A stretch of 64,000 nt of DNA from Drosophila persimilis (GCF_003286085.1 NW_020825312.1:3720001-3784000), one strand, 5' to 3'. Shown: positions 48,435-61,120, counted from the first letter of the stretch. Numbers and translations are program-made. Notes: a model not told the origin generated them from the sequence alone.

Positions 48435-48591
48435 ATTGCACAGATCAAGCCTAACTGTACGCAATGTAAATCAATTGTGTGAGGATCGAAAGAAAGCAAA
48501 TTGCAAAAAGCGAAAAAACCTTTACATACAAACTGAGAACATATTCATCAAATGAGCCCTAGTTACAGATTAGTTTAACTACGTAATACAT

Positions 48592-48622
<31 letters not shown>

Positions 48623-49764
48623 AATATATACATAAACATATATATATTTTTTTTTCATATATAAATTATATATACACATTGCATATTATATATATTTAGA
48701 GCAACTGAATCATAAGTTCGACATTTGAATGTGTAATATCATCGAGCAACCACGAGAGAACCGAGGAAGAGTTGTTTTCGAAACCAGCCCACGCGTCAAC
48801 GTACTAAGTGTAATCATTATCATCCGTATCATTCGTAATTGTGTTTAGTGTACCACCCTACCCCCGAAACCCCCCCCATATTTTACACCATACCATTATA
48901 CCATTTTTATACCCACAATGCCCCCGCAATCTGAGGAGCGTACCGAATACAAGCTCCATGGCGCTCTTCTACAATATATATGTAGTTACAGATACAGATA
49001 CGAGAGCATATCAGGATATGCTGGCCTGCATATGCACTATTACTTCTACTATTCGATTACGTTAATTATTAGTTTCTCCCTCACTTTGAATCGTATTATA
49101 TCGTACTATATTTTACCTTCGCTTATAACGAAACAAATGATCATACGCCCCTATGCATACATATTTCTGTTATTTATTAAATTCGCCTAAGAGATTTTTG
49201 TGTTACTCGTAAATGGAAACGATAAGCAAATGCATACATAAACAAACATACACCAACAACAACAACAACAAAATATAAATTAATATAAATCGTGAATTGT
49301 GTAATATGTAAAATTGTGTGAGAAAATATTTAAGAAAATTTGATTCAAATACGAAACTTAATAAATGTGATCGCAAGCAAACTCTGAATATCTTTTGGAA
49401 TGGTGTCTTATGGTGTTATTTTGATTTTGCATACCCTAATACGTTTTGTTCTCAGCAGATAACAATCTCTGTCGATTTCGTGAGAAATTCCACATATCTC
49501 TCATTCAAGGTTTACAATTTCTTTGATAACATACTCGGTAATAATTTAATTATTTGCTGATAAAACGTCTGAAATTAACCCCCGGGCAATCTGTTTGCAG
49601 GGCATGCATTGGAAGAAATACCACAACCTTTTTTGGGTTGTATCAACTTTAACGTTGATCAAAGTCGAAAATTAAGGACTAAAGGTTTACTTTGTACCAC
49701 TCATCAGATAGGGTTTTATTCTTTCGGAATCACTATATCATTATAAATTCTCTAGCAATAATCG
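48435..49764. other. AT-rich spacer after Mbs
   Basis: Contains (CATA)n and TATA-rich runs near 48590-48690, and (CAA)n near 49252-49270. No gene is seen. Confidence 0.5.
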
Positions 49765-49923
49765 ATCATAGAAGAATATTTAAAAATAAATGTTGTTCAC
49801 TGTCACTATTATACATATGATATCATCTCTTGGAAACGATTCGTCTGCATTCAAAAATATTTGGGGTACATTAGGAACCTATTATACCGATTGCTTTACT
49901 CTACCTTAACCGGGTATAAAAAG
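49765..49923 (+). repeat. Dispersed repeat copy ending GGGTATAAAAAG
   Basis: It has GGAAACGATTCGTCTGCATT, then TTTACTCTACCTTAACC and terminal GGGTATAAAAAG (49912-49923). This is the same arrangement as the copy ending at 38396. The TATA-like end lies about 470 bases upstream of the small secreted-protein gene but is explained by the repeat. Confidence 0.45.
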
Positions 49924-50301
49924 ACAATAGCAGTATACAGAGCTCTAAATACAACATAAAAATGCGCTTAGATTACAAATTCTTGGACACACATTTTCAG
50001 TCCATGAGTCAGTCAAATGAACCATCCGTATCCGTACAGCCGTAGCTTTAAAGAACTCTAGCCTTGGTTAATTATATCGTGAAAAGCACATCCAGATACA
50101 AATGCTTGTTGTTTTTTTTGCTGATATTTGGAGCCACGCCTCGGCAGAAAAAAGCTTCAATAATACTTTATGATGTTAGATTTACGGCTGGGAGACAAGC
50201 CAAGCAAAATCTGGCAAATAGCATTATCACATGCAGGACCCATAAACGGTTGAAGGTTGATGCTGATCGTGAATTCCGCGAAGCTTCGGTCTTCCAGCTA
50301 C

Positions 50302-50338
50302 TATATAAGGCGCATCGTTTGGAGGCCCCATATCAGTT
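50302..50338 (+). promoter_or_regulatory. TATA plus initiator promoter of the secreted Cys-rich gene
   Basis: TATATAAG at 50302-50309 and the fly initiator TCAGTT at 50333-50338 (A+1 at 50335) are spaced about 33 bases apart, the canonical distance. The predicted leader to ATG 50394 is about 59 bases. A TATA-Inr promoter fits a regulated, tissue-specific gene, unlike its DRE/motif-1 neighbours. Confidence 0.75.
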
Positions 50339-50393
50339 TGACGCCAAACGTAGAGCAGCCCATCCCCAAACACATCCTTTATCCCGAAGAAAA

Positions 50394-51292
50394 ATGCGGA
50401 ATACCCTAGCATTTTCAGCCATTGCTGCCCTGCTTCTGGTTTCTGTGGCGGCACAGGAGTGTAACGAGTGTCAGAGCAGCAACGATGCCCTATGTTTGAG
50501 CACAACCGAATACAAAAATTGCATGAGTAAGTTCTATGAGGAATTCTGGTTGTTGGCGTAATATCTACAAAGCTCCGTTTTCGCCCAGATAATGTTGCAA
50601 TTGGCGATACTGCGACATGTCCCACCGGCACCGTTTGCAGCAACACTGCGGAAGTCTGCGTGAAGAGTGAGTCTGTGGATGGTGTTAATATTCTGGACGT
50701 GTGTGGCGGCTCAAGCGGTGGATCCAGTGAAGGAAACGGTGAAAACTGTGGTGTCTGCATTGGCAGCGGCAAGTTCGCTTGCGTCAGCAAGACCCAGTAT
50801 GCCCGATGTGTTGACCAAAAGGTATCCACAACACCGTACCCATGCGGTACGGATGAGACCTGTATCACAGAGGCCCTCGGCACTTATGGAACCCTCTGTG
50901 TGCCCAACTGTGCCCTCACTTTTATTGGTGTACGTAACCCGCTCTGATGATATACTTTGAGATATACTAAATCTTTTCTTCTTTCACAGTTGAGTGCATC
51001 AACTAGTACTTGCAGCAACGCCGATTATACGCCGCCGACCGTACCCTCTGTTCCTACACAAACTGAGTTGGAGGCAGCCTGCGCACTTTCTGTGAAAACA
51101 ACTACATTCTTCGACATAGATAATACTGCCGACACGACATGCAGTAGTTATATTTACTGCGAGAAACTTACAGAGTCCACATGGCTTGCCATCTTATACA
51201 GTTGCAAGTCCCCTACTCCATACTACAGCGTGGACGCCAATAAGTGCACCGCCACCAAGCCGACCAGGTGTACTACACAGGCCCAGACTTAG
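50394..51292 (+). CDS. Secreted Cys-rich protein, chitin-binding (peritrophin-A)-like
   Basis: Three exons: 50394-50526, 50589-50929 and 50990-51292, giving 258 residues. A signal peptide (MRNTLAFSAIAALLLVSVAA) is followed by Cys-rich repeats. The first is CNECQSSNDALCLSTTEYKN and onward. The second is CGVCIGSGKFACVSKTQYAR and onward, with the C..C...C..tyr spacing of insect peritrophin-A (CBM14) modules. A divergent third with YIYCEKL and a C-terminal Cys pair follows. Gly/Ser and Pro/Thr linkers join them. Proteins of this type bind chitin in the peritrophic matrix or cuticle. I do not recognise the specific gene, and the modules depart from the strict CBM14 pattern. Both introns are about 60 bases with good GT-AG sites. 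A poly-A signal AATAAA lies at 51470-51475. Confidence 0.85.
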
Positions 51293-52526
51293 TATAGAAA
51301 CTATTCCTGTGCAGTCCTACCTGCCAGCTCCCCCCTCTAAAAGATGTCCACAGGATCAACATATCTTGCTTATTTTATATATTTTACTGTACAATCTCCT
51401 ACAACTTTTATAGCTCTGCTAAACGAACTATGAACTCTATACAATTGTGTATGTTCCCGAACGATACGAAATAAATACAAGAAAAAAGTAATGCATAAAT
51501 ATCCACTTTTGATTTGCAATACACATACATATAATGATCCATATTTGACATTTGGCTTAGACTATTCGGGTTCTTACAACTAAACAAAAATATGTGTCTG
51601 TTGACTAAACTCCAGGAGCCAGGTCCAGGTGCAGTAGTTAGCTTCAGCGGAAGGAACTCTATGATTTCGGGTGTACAATATATGTATAGCATAAGCTATT
51701 GTATTAATTAGAAGCCTCGAGATGTTCGGCAATATCTGCCTGGAAATTCCATAACAAATTACGACAGACAAACACAAAAAGCAATAAACGACGAAACCAT
51801 TAAAAACTAGAAGACTGAGACTGTTTAAAACACGCACACGTCATAATTAGGCGAATATACAAAATGGATAAAGTAAAAGTAAAAGCAAAAGCATTTACAA
51901 ACTAATTATGTATTCATGTTGAGGACGAATCAAAGAAAAGATACTAGACCTTGATATTGTATAGGCATATTATAGTTTAAATGTCGTCGAAATTAATGGG
52001 TTAAGTTCTGTACATTGATGGCCGTAAACACTTGGACATAAACATTTGCACACATAAATAAGTACGTCAGCGGGTCTAAATATACATACGGATACAAACA
52101 TACGAATATGATATTCCCACTCGAATCGCATGCCGCTTGCCTGATTTATCTGGCGCACAGTTGCGTTCAACGAGGGGAAATTTCAAATTTCAATATTCGA
52201 AAACTTATTTCATTGCGCACACACACAGGCACACACACACACAAACGCCTCAGCTTCTGCTCACACAGATACGGCTTACAACCTACGAGCATATACAAAT
52301 AAGTACAATGAAAAGTTTTTTTCTTAATTATTCTTAATATTTCATAGAGACAAAGGCAAAGCTGCTGCTGCTGCCTCTTTTTCTTGTGGTGCTGTTGCAT
52401 TGGCAGCGATTGTCGCGGCAATTAAACATTAAATCAAATGAATTGCAGAATCCCGCAAAAATGACACTGAACGGCGGACAGGATGGGATGGGGCCGGCAG
52501 AGACACTGCGGCTGGCCAGCCCCCAT
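51293..52526. other. Spacer between convergent genes
   Basis: Holds the 3' UTR of the secreted gene (to about 51490) and, on the minus strand, the Taspase 3' UTR immediately left of 52527. Between them is AT-rich DNA with (CA)n near 52218-52243. No gene is seen. Confidence 0.5.
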
Positions 52527-53944
52527 CTAAATGCGCAAATGGAAATTATGGCCATTGACGACGCATGATCGGCCCGGGACGCTGTATGTGGGCAGTGGAG
52601 AGTGTACAAACTGCAAAAGTAGAAACACACACACACACACAGAAACATACGTACGGAATTAGAAAATGATGGATAGTGGCTGCCTGCACTGGCCTGGCCT
52701 GGCATAGCATCGCATTGGCATACAAACCTTTGGCACTTTCTGCGTTGTCGCCATGTAGCCAACGCAAAACGATTGCGTCGTATGGCTCCACATCACCTCG
52801 CCGCTGCTCTGCTTCGGATAGTAGAGCAATGTCAAGGCGCCGGCATAGAGATCCTGCTGCTGTGGCAGCAGCGGAGAGTCGAGAAACTTTTGTGTGAACG
52901 TCTTGTGCAGACTCGTCACGGCGCAGTCGCTGGTGAAGGCCCCGTTGCATATCTCTCTGGCCAGCAGCGTCTTCATCAAGTACTCCCCGTTGCCGGTCGT
53001 GCAGGTGGCTATCGCCAGATCGTCTGTGTCGGTCGCCCAACAGCCAGCACCATATGTTGCCGCCTGGCCAACCCGTCCTGGCACTTTCAGCAGTATTCCG
53101 CCGGAACTGCAGCCCGCTGCAGTGTTGCCGGAGCTATCGACGCACACGGCCCCCACGGTGTCCAGAGACGCTGCGAGCTCCACTTCGTTGCTCGCGTCGG
53201 GCACAGGGACGGGCTCCTCGGAGGCGGCCTTGTTGTTTCTGCTGCTCACAACCAAATCGTATTTACTCTTGTAATGATTGAACTGGAATTTCGCTTTCGA
53301 TGAGATCATTAAGCTACTATCTGAATGGAAGTAGATAAATTCATTTAAATTAGTTAAGAGAAAGTTCCATTCATATTCAGATCTGACGGACTGAGGACTA
53401 TACTATATACATATTTTGTGATATATTGGGTACAAACCATCCACCATTGCACATCCGACTTCGTCGGCATAGCGCTCCGCTCCGCTTCCAGCTAAGACCA
53501 TGGGCGGTATGCGTTCCAGGAGCTGGGGATTCGACTGTGCCTCACAAATTTGGCGCGCCAGCTGAATGGGATTCTTCACTCGGCTGACATTTGTGCACGC
53601 TCCGAAGTTCAGGGTTGATCCGTTCATTATAGCGGCATCGCACTGCACAGAACCGTCCATGCAGAGATTGGAGCCGTAGCCGGCATTCGTGTAGCCGCAG
53701 TTCTCCAGTCGAATTATAGCCGCCTCGCACGCATCTACGGCTGATCCCCCATTCCGCAGAATGTCCGTGGCCCGGATGCACGCCTCTTTAATCACCCGTT
53801 GGTATTTGGTCTCATCGATGCAGTTTCCAGCCCCTGAAACAATATGCGCCCATCAATCTTCTAGCTGTCTGCCAGCAGCTGCAGCTGCAGCCGCAGCCGC
53901 CAAAATTAGTACGAACCTGTGTGCACCGCTACGAAACCGGCCAT
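52527..53944 (-). CDS. Tasp1: Taspase 1, threonine endopeptidase
   Basis: Exons on the minus strand, in transcript order: 53944-53917, 53833-53438, 53320-52728 and 52610-52527, giving 366 residues. Taspase 1 is a type 2 asparaginase-family protease that self-cleaves and then processes Trithorax/MLL and TFIIA. The N terminus reads MAGFVAVHTGAGN after splicing. It is followed by TNAGYGSNLCMDGSVQCDAA then IMNGSTLNFGA, the family signature of the alpha subunit. The new N terminus after autocleavage is the Thr in LDTVGAVCVDSSGN, residue 196 (codon at 53157-53159 on the minus strand). Downstream SSGGILLKVPGRVGQAATYG, GCWATDTDDLA and WSHTTQSFCVGYM match the beta subunit. The loop before the catalytic Thr is variable, as in other Taspases. 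All junctions are GT-AG and in phase. Confidence 0.95.
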
Positions 53945-54642
53945 GTTATTATTGCACTTGTTGTTGTGTTTTTGATGCGCCCAATGCAGTCCACACACGG
54001 GCGTAAACAATTTGAAATAGGGATGTTAAATATTCATTGATATCAATGATATGTATGTGTTTCGCATATCATCATCGATATTTTTGTGCGATAAATATTT
54101 GTTCGATTGAAATTGTAAAGACCTAATGATGTATCTCAATTATTTTCGCAGTATATTCTACTGATTTTTTTGTATTTTAAGGCACTAGCACGTATTAAAA
54201 TATGAGAAGAAGAAGATTTCTGGGGTAAGATATGGTACCGTTTTCTCTCGATCTGGCAGCGTAGGATCGATAGACATCGCTACCAGCCGGCTGAGTATTT
54301 TTCGATAGTAAAATCGACGTTTCTCCATCTCTACTTTTTTGCAAATAAAATATTCGCACACAAAAAAAATATGCACTTGAACCACTGTAATGTATACTAT
54401 ATAAAGAAATAAATACAAGTTTTGAGCAACAAAATACCCATGTAATCGAATGTACAGCCAAGCACAAGTGAAATGTGAAAAGAAAGTGATTTGTTAGTCG
54501 AATAACTGCTTGTGTGTTTGTATTGTGTGACGTGCGCTTGCTGCGCTGCTACTGCGCTGTTACTGCGCTGCACTACTGCAACGCTGAATACGCAACGAAA
54601 TAGGAAAACCCGATACTATTATTCACACAACAGGCTGAGATA
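53945..54642. promoter_or_regulatory. Divergent promoter region, Taspase 1 and ClC-c
   Basis: About 700 bases separate the two start codons. There is an inverted repeat around TTGATATCAA near 54037, an ATCGATATTT half-DRE near 54074, and three near repeats of CTGCGCTG(C/T)TACTGCGC near 54539-54570. The ClC-c ATG at 54643 follows CTGAGATA. No TATA box is evident for either gene. Confidence 0.45.
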
Positions 54643-57600
54643 ATGGAAAAGTTTCCACTGAAGGGCAGCAGGGAGGCTGCGGCAGAGGGAAACAGCTACA
54701 TAACCGCCTACCAGACGGTAATGAAAAAGGTAAGCCCACGCATCAAGAATTGAGTGGAATGATAAGCCTGGTAGATTTCCCAATCAGCTACGTGCTACCT
54801 ACATACATACATACGAACATACGTATTCATACGGTAGTTGCGACGCACACATATTTGGCATAAAGGGGCGGAAATGCTGCTGTTTTCGTGTCCGCGGCTG
54901 TGATTTCTGCCTCTGTATGTGTGTGCTGCTGAACGAACAAGCAACAGTGTCAGCGTACTAATGGTAGCTTCCCGCACACTGGGTCGAACAAAGATCTTAA
55001 TCTTATCAATATCCGAGCGTAAACAAAGAACCAGTATATCGTCTACATTCCGAAATTGCCGCTCTAAATTTGTGTGTTCTTTCAGTCAAACGGTCACACA
55101 AGCAGTGCCGGCGCGGAGGGCGAGGGAGATGCCAATTATCACGATCATCCGCTAGCGCCTCACACAAAACTAACCACCTCACTCACAGCGCCGGCCACAG
55201 ACGACGAAGACATGATTGACATAACGCCGCGCTCCAGTCCAGGCGATGTCATCGGCGGCGGAGGCGGCAGCAGCAGCGGTGGCTACCACCGCGAGACTGC
55301 CACAGAGTCGGACACTGAAAGAGATTTCGAGCACGCGGGCAATCATCACAATCAGCGTACAATGCACCATCACCACCACCAGCATGTGCCAACTCACAGT
55401 GCCTTCGGCGACCCCATGGACGGTGAGTAGCCCGACATTCCTGATCTGATCCGAGCAAAGCGTTAACTTGTCATTGCGTAAAGCACCGTGTGACACCAAT
55501 CGCTCCGCAGAGTGTAGTGCGGAGTGTTAATCAAGATCATGATCATATGAATACAGCAGACGGCCGGGCCGGGCCGAGCCGGGCCGGGTCGGGACGGCGA
55601 CGTCACCTCAATTCTGATGCCGTGGCACAGCTGTACCCGCTTGGCTGCCTCAGTGCTCGGCCGTGGTCTTGTGGTTGTGTGGCTGTGTGGTTTGGTGGGG
55701 AATTCAATTAATACATGTGATGATGATTAGCATACAGACATTTATATGTGCAGTGCATCGTTGTGGGGCCAATGTCGCGGTCGCCGATGTGAATTCTGTC
55801 CGTCCAGCTGTCTGCCACCTATTGGCAGCTATTTATTTCGATGAAATTTATATGGTACATGATGACAATGCTAATTTATGGAAATATCAGTTTACCTACG
55901 CATCAATTAAGATGTTAACACGGCGCTAATAAGATCATTATTGTTAATATAACAAACTCCAGTTGCGCTCAACTCAAGAAACTCAAACGAATGTATTTAT
56001 TATGTCCATTGCTTTAGGAGCACTTTCGTTCTATGGCTCGTCGGATGTGCAAGATGACATACCTGGCATCGGACAGTATGAAGATTTCCACACCATTGAC
56101 TGGCAGCGGGACATTGCACGCGACCGTATGCGACATCGCTACATAGTCAAGAAGCGACAGGATTCTGTGTGGGATCTCATCAAGGTAAGTCTATCTATCA
56201 CCGGCACCATGTCTAAATAAACCAATTTCAACCTCCAACAGGGCTCCATTGATGCCGGCTCTGGGTGGCTGTGCGTTCTGCTCGTTGGCATTGCGGCCGG
56301 CTGCGTGGCGGGGATGGTGGATATAGGCGCCAGCTGGATGTCGGATCTGAAGCACGGCATTTGTCCGCCCGCCTTTTGGTTCAATCGCGAGCAATGCTGC
56401 TATCCGGCCAAGCAATCGGTGTTCGAGGAGGGCAACTGCTCTACGGTGAGTCCTAGTTCTTGCTTTATCCACACCGATTTCCTCAAACACTTCTCTTTCA
56501 GTGGAAAACGTGGCCGGAGATCTTTGGCCTGAGCCGCAATGGAACGGGGCCGTATATAATCTCGTACATCTGGTACGTGCTGTGGGCGTTGCTGTTTGCC
56601 TCGCTCAGCGCCTCTCTGGTGCGAATGTTTGCCCCGTATGCCTGCGGATCGGGTATACCGGAGATAAAGACCATCCTGTCGGGCTTCATCATACGCGGCT
56701 ATTTGGGCAAATGGACCCTGCTGATCAAATCGGTGGGCCTGATGCTGTCGGTGTCCGCTGGCCTGACCCTGGGCAAGGAGGGACCCATGGTCCACATCGC
56801 TAGTTGCATCGGTAACATATTCTCGCATCTGTTCCCCAAGTACGGTCGCAACGAGGCCAAAAAGCGTGAGATTCTTTCGGCAGCTGCTGCGGCAGGGGTC
56901 TCTGTGGCCTTCGGGGCACCGATCGGAGGTGTTCTGTTCTCGCTGGAGGAGGTGTCCTACTACTTCCCCTTAAAGACGTTGTGGCGTTCCTTCTTTTGTG
57001 CGCTGATTGCCGCTTTCGTACTGCGTTCGCTGACTCCTTTCGGCAACGAGCATTCAGTGCTCTTCTTCGTGGAGTACAACAAGCCGTGGATCTTCTTCGA
57101 ACTTATTCCCTTTGTGTTTCTGGGAATCATGGGAGTAGGTCAATTCTGGCTGCCATATTATTCCTCATTGTTAATCTGGTTTCACTTCTAGGGAGTGATT
57201 GGAACGTTCTTTATCAAGGCCAATTTGTGGTGGTGTCGCTACAGGAAGTTCAGCAAGCTGGGCCAGTATCCCGTCATGGAAGTGCTATTTGTCACCCTGG
57301 TCACCGGCATCATCTGCTACCCGAATCCCTTCACGCGCATGAACATGAACGAGCTGATCTTTCTGTTGGTTAGCAAGTGCTCACCCGGTGATGTCACTAA
57401 TCCCTTGTGGTGGGTATATCATTGAATGAATATTTCTGCATGCAAATGATTTCTCAATCGTTTTCAATTGTTTTCCCTTGCAGCGAGTACAAGCGCATGA
57501 ACATTACCATGGGTAACAGTGTCATTGAGGTCACAGAGCCCGGACCCGGCGTCTACAGCTCCATATGGCTGCTCATGCTGACCTTTATACTTAAACTAGC

Positions 57601-58713
57601 CCTAACCATCTTCACGTTCGGCATGAAAGTGCCGGCGGGTCTCTTTATACCGTCCTTGCTGCTGGGCGCCATCATGGGCCGCATTGTGGGCATTGGGGTG
57701 GAGCAGTTTGCGTATAGCTATCCTAACATTTGGTTCTTCACGGGGGAGTGCGCGGACAGCAATCTCATAACACCCGGCCTGTATGCGGTGGTGGGCGCTG
57801 CAGCCGTGTTGGGCGGCGTCACACGCATGACGGTCTCCTTGGTGGTCATCATGTTCGAGCTGACGGGCGGCGTGCGGTACATTGTTCCGCTGATGGCAGC
57901 TGCCATGGCCTCCAAGTGGGTGGGCGATGCTTTGGGTAGACAGGGCATCTACGATGCGCACATTGCGCTCAACGGTTATCCGTTCCTCGACAGCAAGGAG
58001 GAGTTTGCGCATACCACGCTGGCCGCAGATGTAATGCAGCCCAAGTGAGTGATGCCCCTGACGAGCTGGTATTTGTCCAATTGAATTAACCCAACTCTAT
58101 TTTTAGACGCAATGAAACTCTTAATGTCATCACGCAAGACTCCATGACTGTGGACGATGTGGAGAACCTGCTGAAGGAGACCGAACACAACGGCTATCCC
58201 GTGGTGGTTTCCAGAGAGAATCAATATTTGGTTGGCTTTGTTTTGCGCAGGGATCTTAACTTGGCCATCGGTGAGTGCTGCTCTTCTACGTTTGCAGTAG
58301 AATACCCTGTATATAGCCTATAATAATATTCGTGCTTCTTGTAGGAAATGCCAAACGTCTAATCGAGGGCATCAGCAGCAGTTCCATAGTATTATTCACC
58401 TCGACCACGCCAACCCAAAACTTGGGACCCCAACCTCTCAAGTTGAAAAAGATACTCGATATGGCGCCCATCACGGTGACAGATCAAACGCCGATGGAAA
58501 CGGTAGTGGATATGTTCCGTAAGCTGGGCCTACGGCAGACCTTAGTCACACACAATGGGTGAGTGTTCTATTCTGGGATAATATTATATCAGTTAGTTCA
58601 TGCTGTCCACATTCCACTGCAGTCGCTTGCTCGGTGTCATTACCAAGAAGGATGTGCTGCGTCATGTGAAACAAATGGATAACGAAGACCCCAATACGGT
58701 GCTCTTCAATTGA
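54643..58713 (+). CDS. ClC-c: ClC-c, intracellular chloride/proton exchanger (ClC-3/4/5 group)
   Basis: Ten exons: 54643-54729, 55086-55422, 56018-56184, 56242-56445, 56502-57134, 57192-57409, 57484-58044, 58107-58270, 58345-58558 and 58623-58713, giving 891 residues. It should exchange 2 Cl- for H+ in endosomal membranes. Diagnostic motifs are [13 protein letters not shown] (314 on), GKEGPMVH with gating Glu358, and [15 protein letters not shown] with the proton Glu415. The 57-residue spacing of these two Glu residues equals that in ClC-5. [19 protein letters not shown] and MFELTGG then mark the late helices. The C terminus carries two CBS domains split over the last four exons. The first 115 or so residues include an acidic/His-rich tail that is probably cytosolic and longer than in vertebrate ClC-3. 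An alternative first exon is possible, because exon 3 alone could continue a shorter form. A poly-A signal lies at 59475-59480. Confidence 0.95.
55423..56017 (+). other. ClC-c: ClC-c intron 2
   Basis: A 595-base intron with a GGGCCGGGCCGAGCCGGGCC run near 55564-55590. No extra exon is recognised. Confidence 0.6.
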
Positions 58714-59688
58714 ATTTATCAGCCAATCGGAAGCTGGGCGACCGCCGTCATCGTCGCCGTCGCAGCCGCTTCTAGTTATTACTATCGCAACACCCACAAT
58801 ATTTGATATGTGCAAAGTGCAGATTGCAGCCTAGGCTTAAGTGAAAAGTTGAAAGTGTGGATACGGTGTGGAAGGAGGTTGACTGGATTAGTAAATCGCA
58901 TGGATCTGAGTAGCAAAGTTATGATAGAGTCGGACGTTCGCAGGTGGGAGATTTAGCAAAATTGTGTGCAGTTCTATTATATATTTATATAACCCGTATA
59001 TCTCGTTAATTGTATGTTAATTGTATAATTTATTCTACGCTAGGGCAAGTGTTTCAATACAAGCAAAAGTATTCATCTATTGCCATTTTGTAATTATGTC
59101 ATTCTCTCTGTGGCTCGTCTGCAACCCGATACTTTTCTTTGCCCTATACCTTATCATTATTTTTTTATATACAAAATGTATTTACCACAAGCCTGATAAA
59201 AAAGTGTACACTATTGAATGTTTGGCAATGTAGATCGTGTTGAGAATGTTTTACTTTGTGAATTTTATGAGAACTTTATGGCGCAGTTTTAGCGCAGTTT
59301 GCCCCCGAGATACCCGAAATAAGTCGATCTAACGCAATAGTTGTTATACTTTTGTTGCATTTTGCATTTTGTTCGAAATTCTAAACAGAGAAACTCTTGT
59401 TTATAAAAAAAAAAGAAAAATACATAGTATATATATCTACACATGGTATTTGTTAGAGATCTGAGAAATTTTAAAATAAACTCGTGTAAATAGCAACCCT
59501 ATGAGAAGATTAACCGTACACTAACTTAAGCAGTCATGCAAATACAAGCGATTATATCAAGACCGAAACATGAATCTTTCAATGCTCCACGTAGAATATC
59601 TGAAACTCGTCGCCATAGAGGCCCGTGATCAACCAGCACCTGTAAGAGAGTTTCAAATGCACTTAAAGGGCACTCGTGCGGATCAAAG
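58714..59688. other. 3' UTR of ClC-c and convergent spacer
   Basis: The ClC-c 3' UTR is expected to end about 15-30 bases after AATAAA at 59475. The opposite-strand WD gene ends at 59689, so the two transcripts probably abut or overlap at their 3' ends. I found no clear minus-strand AATAAA in this gap. Confidence 0.55.
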
Positions 59689-61120
59689 TCATGCAACCAA
59701 CCCATTGTCACTGCTCCGGATAAGGCTGCCTTTGCCGCGCAAGGCCCCCTTGACATGCGCATGCGCACCATCGCTGACCCTGTAGTATTCCAGAGCCCCG
59801 TCGCTGGCGGGACAGTAGATGATGTTTCCATCACGGCTGCAGGCGACGACGTTCTTGAAGGGCAATGGTATCTGCACAATCAACTGAGCCATGTCCTGCC
59901 AGAAAGGAGACATTGTTAACAGGAGGATGATATGGATTTGAGAGGACATAACCACCTCGTCCGCGTGTCGCATGTCATGGTAGAACGCCTGGCCGCTGAG
60001 GTCGCAGCTGAGCACGAATTGGTGGCCTGCCATTTCCGTCCTGAGCAGCGTGGAGACCATGAATCGATGTCTACGCAAGGCCAGCAGCTGTAGCTGTTTT
60101 TTCGCGGATGCGGCCTGGCGACCAGTGCTCCAGCAGCGGAAGGTGCCGCCATCGTTGGTGCCCACGACAAAATCATCTATTCCCAGGGCCACCATTGCCG
60201 TCAGCTCCGAGGTAACAGTGCCAGGCAGACAGTATCTGGCAAAGGGGGTATAACTAGACGCGGCTACATAGACCTCTCATTATTACTTACTCCCAATCCA
60301 GGGTCATCTGCTTGCTGAGGTCCCACTGGCGAATGGAGCCGTTGGCATAGCAGGCGAGCAGAAGCGTTTCCGTAACCCAGTCCAAGGCGACGGCTGCACC
60401 CTGCGCGGAGGACACGCTGTACATCTGTTGGATGTCCACATTGGCGTCACTGCCGCCCCCTCGAGCCTGCTCGTACAGCCAGACAAACAGCTCTCCGTCC
60501 ATGGTGGATCCCGCGAACATGTGCTTGTTGAACGGATTCGTGCACAGGCTGCGCAGGCAGGACTTCAGCGGCAGCGTCTTGACCTCCGAGTAGATCACAA
60601 AGTTGCCATGGGACATTCGCTGGGGCACGAATAGCTTCAGCTGCTGGTCCACATGCTCGCACCAATCGTCGTGGGGGGCCACCGTTGTGACCACCAGCAC
60701 GGGAGCGTTGTTTGTGTGGACACACAGCCAAATCGCCAGCCCCTGCGAGTTCTCAATGCCGCCCATGACTATCTTCTGGTAGGTGTACACCTTCTGCTCT
60801 TCCTCCAGGGTTGCCTGGCTCATCGTCTGCTCATCCATCAGGGGCGTGGGGTGCATCAGTTCCTGCTCCACCATGGGACATATCTGGCGCAGCCACTTGG
60901 CCAGCGCCCGCTCGTCGTATTCGACAGCCGCGCTGCTGGCGACCCGTTGCTCTGTTTGGGTGGCCGCATGCTGCTTCTCCTGTGTTGCGGTGCCGGCATC
61001 TGCGCTTGGTGGCGGCGGATCCGTGCCCGTGCAGTTGTCCACCAGTGCGTACTGTTTTTCCAGAGGCTGCGTTGCCGGAAATTCGACGACGGGCGAGTTG
61101 TAGTGCGAGAGTACGTCCAT
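59689..61120 (-). CDS. WD-repeat dynein intermediate-chain-like protein (DYNC2I2/WDR34-like)
   Basis: Transcript exons are 61120-60291 and 60235-59689. An optional 60-base intron at 59955-59896 (GTGGTT to CTTTCTGGCAG) is a multiple of three with no stop, so the product is 458 or 438 residues. Near the N terminus, ATQTE (TQT at 54-56) is a dynein light chain LC8 docking motif. The rest forms WD-like blades: CTNPFNKHMFAGSTMDGELF then VW, ALDWVTETLLLACYANGSIR then QWD, GIDDFVVGTNDGGTFRCW, and VVACSRDGNIIYCPASDG. This layout fits a dynein intermediate chain, and the X-box 50 bases upstream favours the ciliary dynein-2 chain WDR34. An axonemal intermediate-chain relative cannot be excluded. The ATG at 61120 is the first in its frame after the promoter. 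Confidence 0.8.

Noticed and set aside
49905-49930. TATA box GGGTATAAAAAG as promoter of the secreted gene
   Set aside because: It is the end of a dispersed repeat also seen at 38385-38396; a better TATA-Inr pair lies at 50302-50338.
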